Below are positions 61,594 through 64,000 of a DNA stretch of 64,000 bases, one piece after another. Within the stretch, counting starts at the first letter, position 1, and each line of letters opens with the position of its first letter. The notes under the pieces were generated by a model. That model was not told the origin of the DNA, searched no databases, and saw nothing but the letters and a program-made list of their open reading frames with translations. A program made the translations under genes and the position numbers. Where the stretch lies: positions 58,552,542 through 58,616,541 of the forward strand of contig JANVCC010000018.1 of NCBI GenBank assembly GCA_025345505.1. The letters run 5' to 3'. The DNA comes from Todiramphus chloris collaris (lineage: Eukaryota > Chordata > Aves > Coraciiformes > Alcedinidae).

Positions 61594-64000
61594 CACATTT
61601 TCTTAGCTGTGTAATAAATGGATAGGATCCCACAATGAGGCATGCATGCACTGCAATGGTTTATTGTAGACATAAGAGTCAGAGGACAAGAAATTCTACA
61701 CAAGAGCCTACACATCTTCATACAGCTTCCCTGGGAAAAGTCACAAATATCCTAGTTTTATGAAGGCCTGAGCAGCTTTTCCTCCCCCTGAAAGCAAGGG
61801 AAGTCTATCTTCCTGCAAAATCAAGCTTTTATCGTTTCATCCTCCAGCACAGAGAGTCTTTTAGAAATTCTCCTTCACTTTTGTTATGACAGAAAGAACA
61901 CTCCTTTCCCTTTCCCCTCTGTGTTATTGAAAATCATGTCATTTATCTTCATAACAGTCGTGCTAAATGTTTTCCTTGAGGAGATACAGAGAACACAAAG
62001 GCAGTACTCACTGTCGTTACAAATACTTTTTTGAGCTGAAAGTCAGAAATGTAATTCCAAAACTCTTTCTGACTAGAAGTATGATATATTTTGACACCTG
62101 TGACCTAAACTCATCCCAAATCTCCTTGAGATCTTGTCTGAATCTAATAGCAGGCTGAATCCCTGTCCCCACTTATATTTTTGTGCATTTTTAACTTTCC
62201 TGATGAGAATAGCTTCATTGGCTTCAGTGGGCCGCTTGTGGCAGAAAATTAAGCACATGCATAAACATTTCTAAGCTTTCTACAAATGATGCTCTTCTCA
62301 ATAGTGCCTGGATAGCAAAGATCAGCTTGGCTAAGAGTGTAACGTTGACATGACACAATTTGTCAAGGAAATAAATAGCAAAATTTTGGTCATACTTTGC
62401 ATGTGAAGAGTTGAAACACAAATAAATTAACTTTAATCAGCAGAGACTAAGCCAGATCAAAACTGGAGTTCTCCAAACCTTCTATCAGCAAAAATCTCAT
62501 CATGACCTCTGTCATTGGTCTCACACAGAAATCGATTTTTGGAAAGTCAGTGCATATACATAGTGTCAATTCTTCAAAGGCTTGTGTTACTATAAGTGTA
62601 CTTTAATGTATTATTAGAGAAGTGTTTTCTCTAGTTTCTTACATAACTAACATGAATCTATTTGCTTGTCTGATGTAGTATTTTTGTGAATAATTTTGCT
62701 AAATATCAGAAATGACATAGAAAAAATCAGTAATCTGCTCATATGTTCCTGACAGCTCCCTTAATGAGTAATGGGATGATACTATATTGATAGTAATTCA
62801 AATTATATAACAAATGGATATGTAGCATTAAAAATAAATCAAGGCTTTGTACAATGGTCTGTGTTTCCTAATGTCATTCTACAATTCACGTCAATGACAA
62901 ATACATAATAGGAAGCAATTTGTTGGATTCTATGTATTATTTTGAAAATCAGAAGGAAAACTGCTTAAACAAATGCAACCATACATCAATATGAAAATGT
63001 ATTCTAAAGGCAAATAAGATTTTTTTTTGTGTAAGTATGATTTATCATCTGAAGATTGAATGAATCTTCTCTGTTCTAAGAATACTATCAGTTGATGCTT
63101 TGAATGCTTGAAAGAGCAGTACCCAACTGCTTTCAAGTGGGTTTAAATAGATGCTCTGGTCCACTCATGAGAAACCTCACTGACTTTAAAGAAGATAACC
63201 TGTAGTGAGGCAGCTGCCATTGCTCAAACTGTGGTTTCTACATGATGACCTTTTATTGACAGATCACTCAGATGCAGGAAGAATTTCTTTGTATCCTCTT
63301 TTCTTGATGAAAATTATTCTTACACAGTATTTTCCATTCTTTTCTCTCAGTGTCCTGTTACTATGTACAGCGAAGATTGTTTATTCTCTGATAGATCTGA
63401 CAAGGGATAGAAGTAATTAGCTGAGTATGTCTAAACGTGTAAATTCTACTGACTGAAAAGTAAAAGATATTTTATTTTCTTATGGTATCTTTTATCCATG
63501 GGCTGCAAGCACTGAATTTAAAATGTAAATGTAACTAAACTTCATGAAACTACAGTCCATTAAAAAAAGAAAATCATTCCTATAATTCCTACCCAGGTAC
63601 AGAATAATAAGCATGTGTGAGCAGTTAAAGACACATTTTGCAGAAGAAATGGCTGCACATGGTGCCAGGCATATCTGTTGGGATTTCACTGTGGATCAGT
63701 GCCACAGCAGAAAGCAGAACCCAATAGTCCTCTCTCTGGCTTCACAATTTGCTCATTCAACTGCCATTCGAGGATGGTAAATAAGAATATGATGGGTATC
63801 TTAGTGGTCCATTTCTATGTACATACAGGCCAGGGTATTGATCAGTCATTCCTTCTATTGGAGACATATAGTGGTAACCAGCTTTTGGCTTTGCTGCTTA
63901 AACTAGCAACACATACCCAACACTAGATGTGCTATAATCAGCATATGGACTAACAAATGAATACATGAGTGAAACCACATTTAGGAGGGAGAAGATGAAG
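61594..64000. other. Non-coding right end of window
   Basis: AT-rich sequence without recognisable gene or transposon. Short open frames on both strands are treated as chance. Confidence 0.55.

Overview
The window looks like avian nuclear DNA. Two things point to this. First, it is littered with 5'-truncated CR1 LINEs, several of which still carry the diagnostic CR1 3' end built from ATTCTATG-type octamers, together with LTR elements that resemble bird endogenous retroviruses. Second, its one clear gene encodes a protein that closely matches vertebrate TMEM200A. The sequence is AT-rich and mostly non-coding, with no bacterial-style gene packing, operons, rRNA, tRNA or CRISPR. The LTR families look more like those of neoavian birds than of chicken, but that is a memory-based impression.

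Layout. 1-29491: upstream or intronic, non-coding DNA of TMEM200A. It holds a minus-strand retroviral LTR with an adjacent polypurine tract (about 5053-5760), two plus-strand CR1 tails (7849-7906 and 20128-20390), and a repeat cluster at 22.5-25.5 kb made of two minus-strand CR1 fragments and a roughly 1.08 kb LTR. It also holds small tandem repeats, including an (AAGTG)n pentamer at 11.4 kb. 29492-about 32655: the terminal exon of TMEM200A, with a splice acceptor, a 490-codon open reading frame contained in this one exon, and a long 3' UTR ending at twin AATAAA signals. 32.66-64 kb: a gene-poor stretch with a minus-strand CR1 (33.3-33.8 kb), the longest CR1 piece (49.49-50.48 kb, plus strand, with decayed reverse transcriptase), a CR1 tail (55.87-56.0 kb) and an 807-bp solo LTR at 60782-61588 flanked by a perfect 5-bp target-site duplication.

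Only one functional gene can be supported. TMEM200A is a two-pass membrane protein with a conserved N-terminal half and a long serine-rich cytoplasmic tail; its molecular function is not established. The other long open frames are antisense shadows, pieces of CR1 ORF2, or open stretches inside LTRs. I found no convincing undescribed biological system. The most useful leads are the LTR structures, the open frame running from the intron into the TMEM200A exon, and two intergenic blocks that may be conserved regulatory elements.
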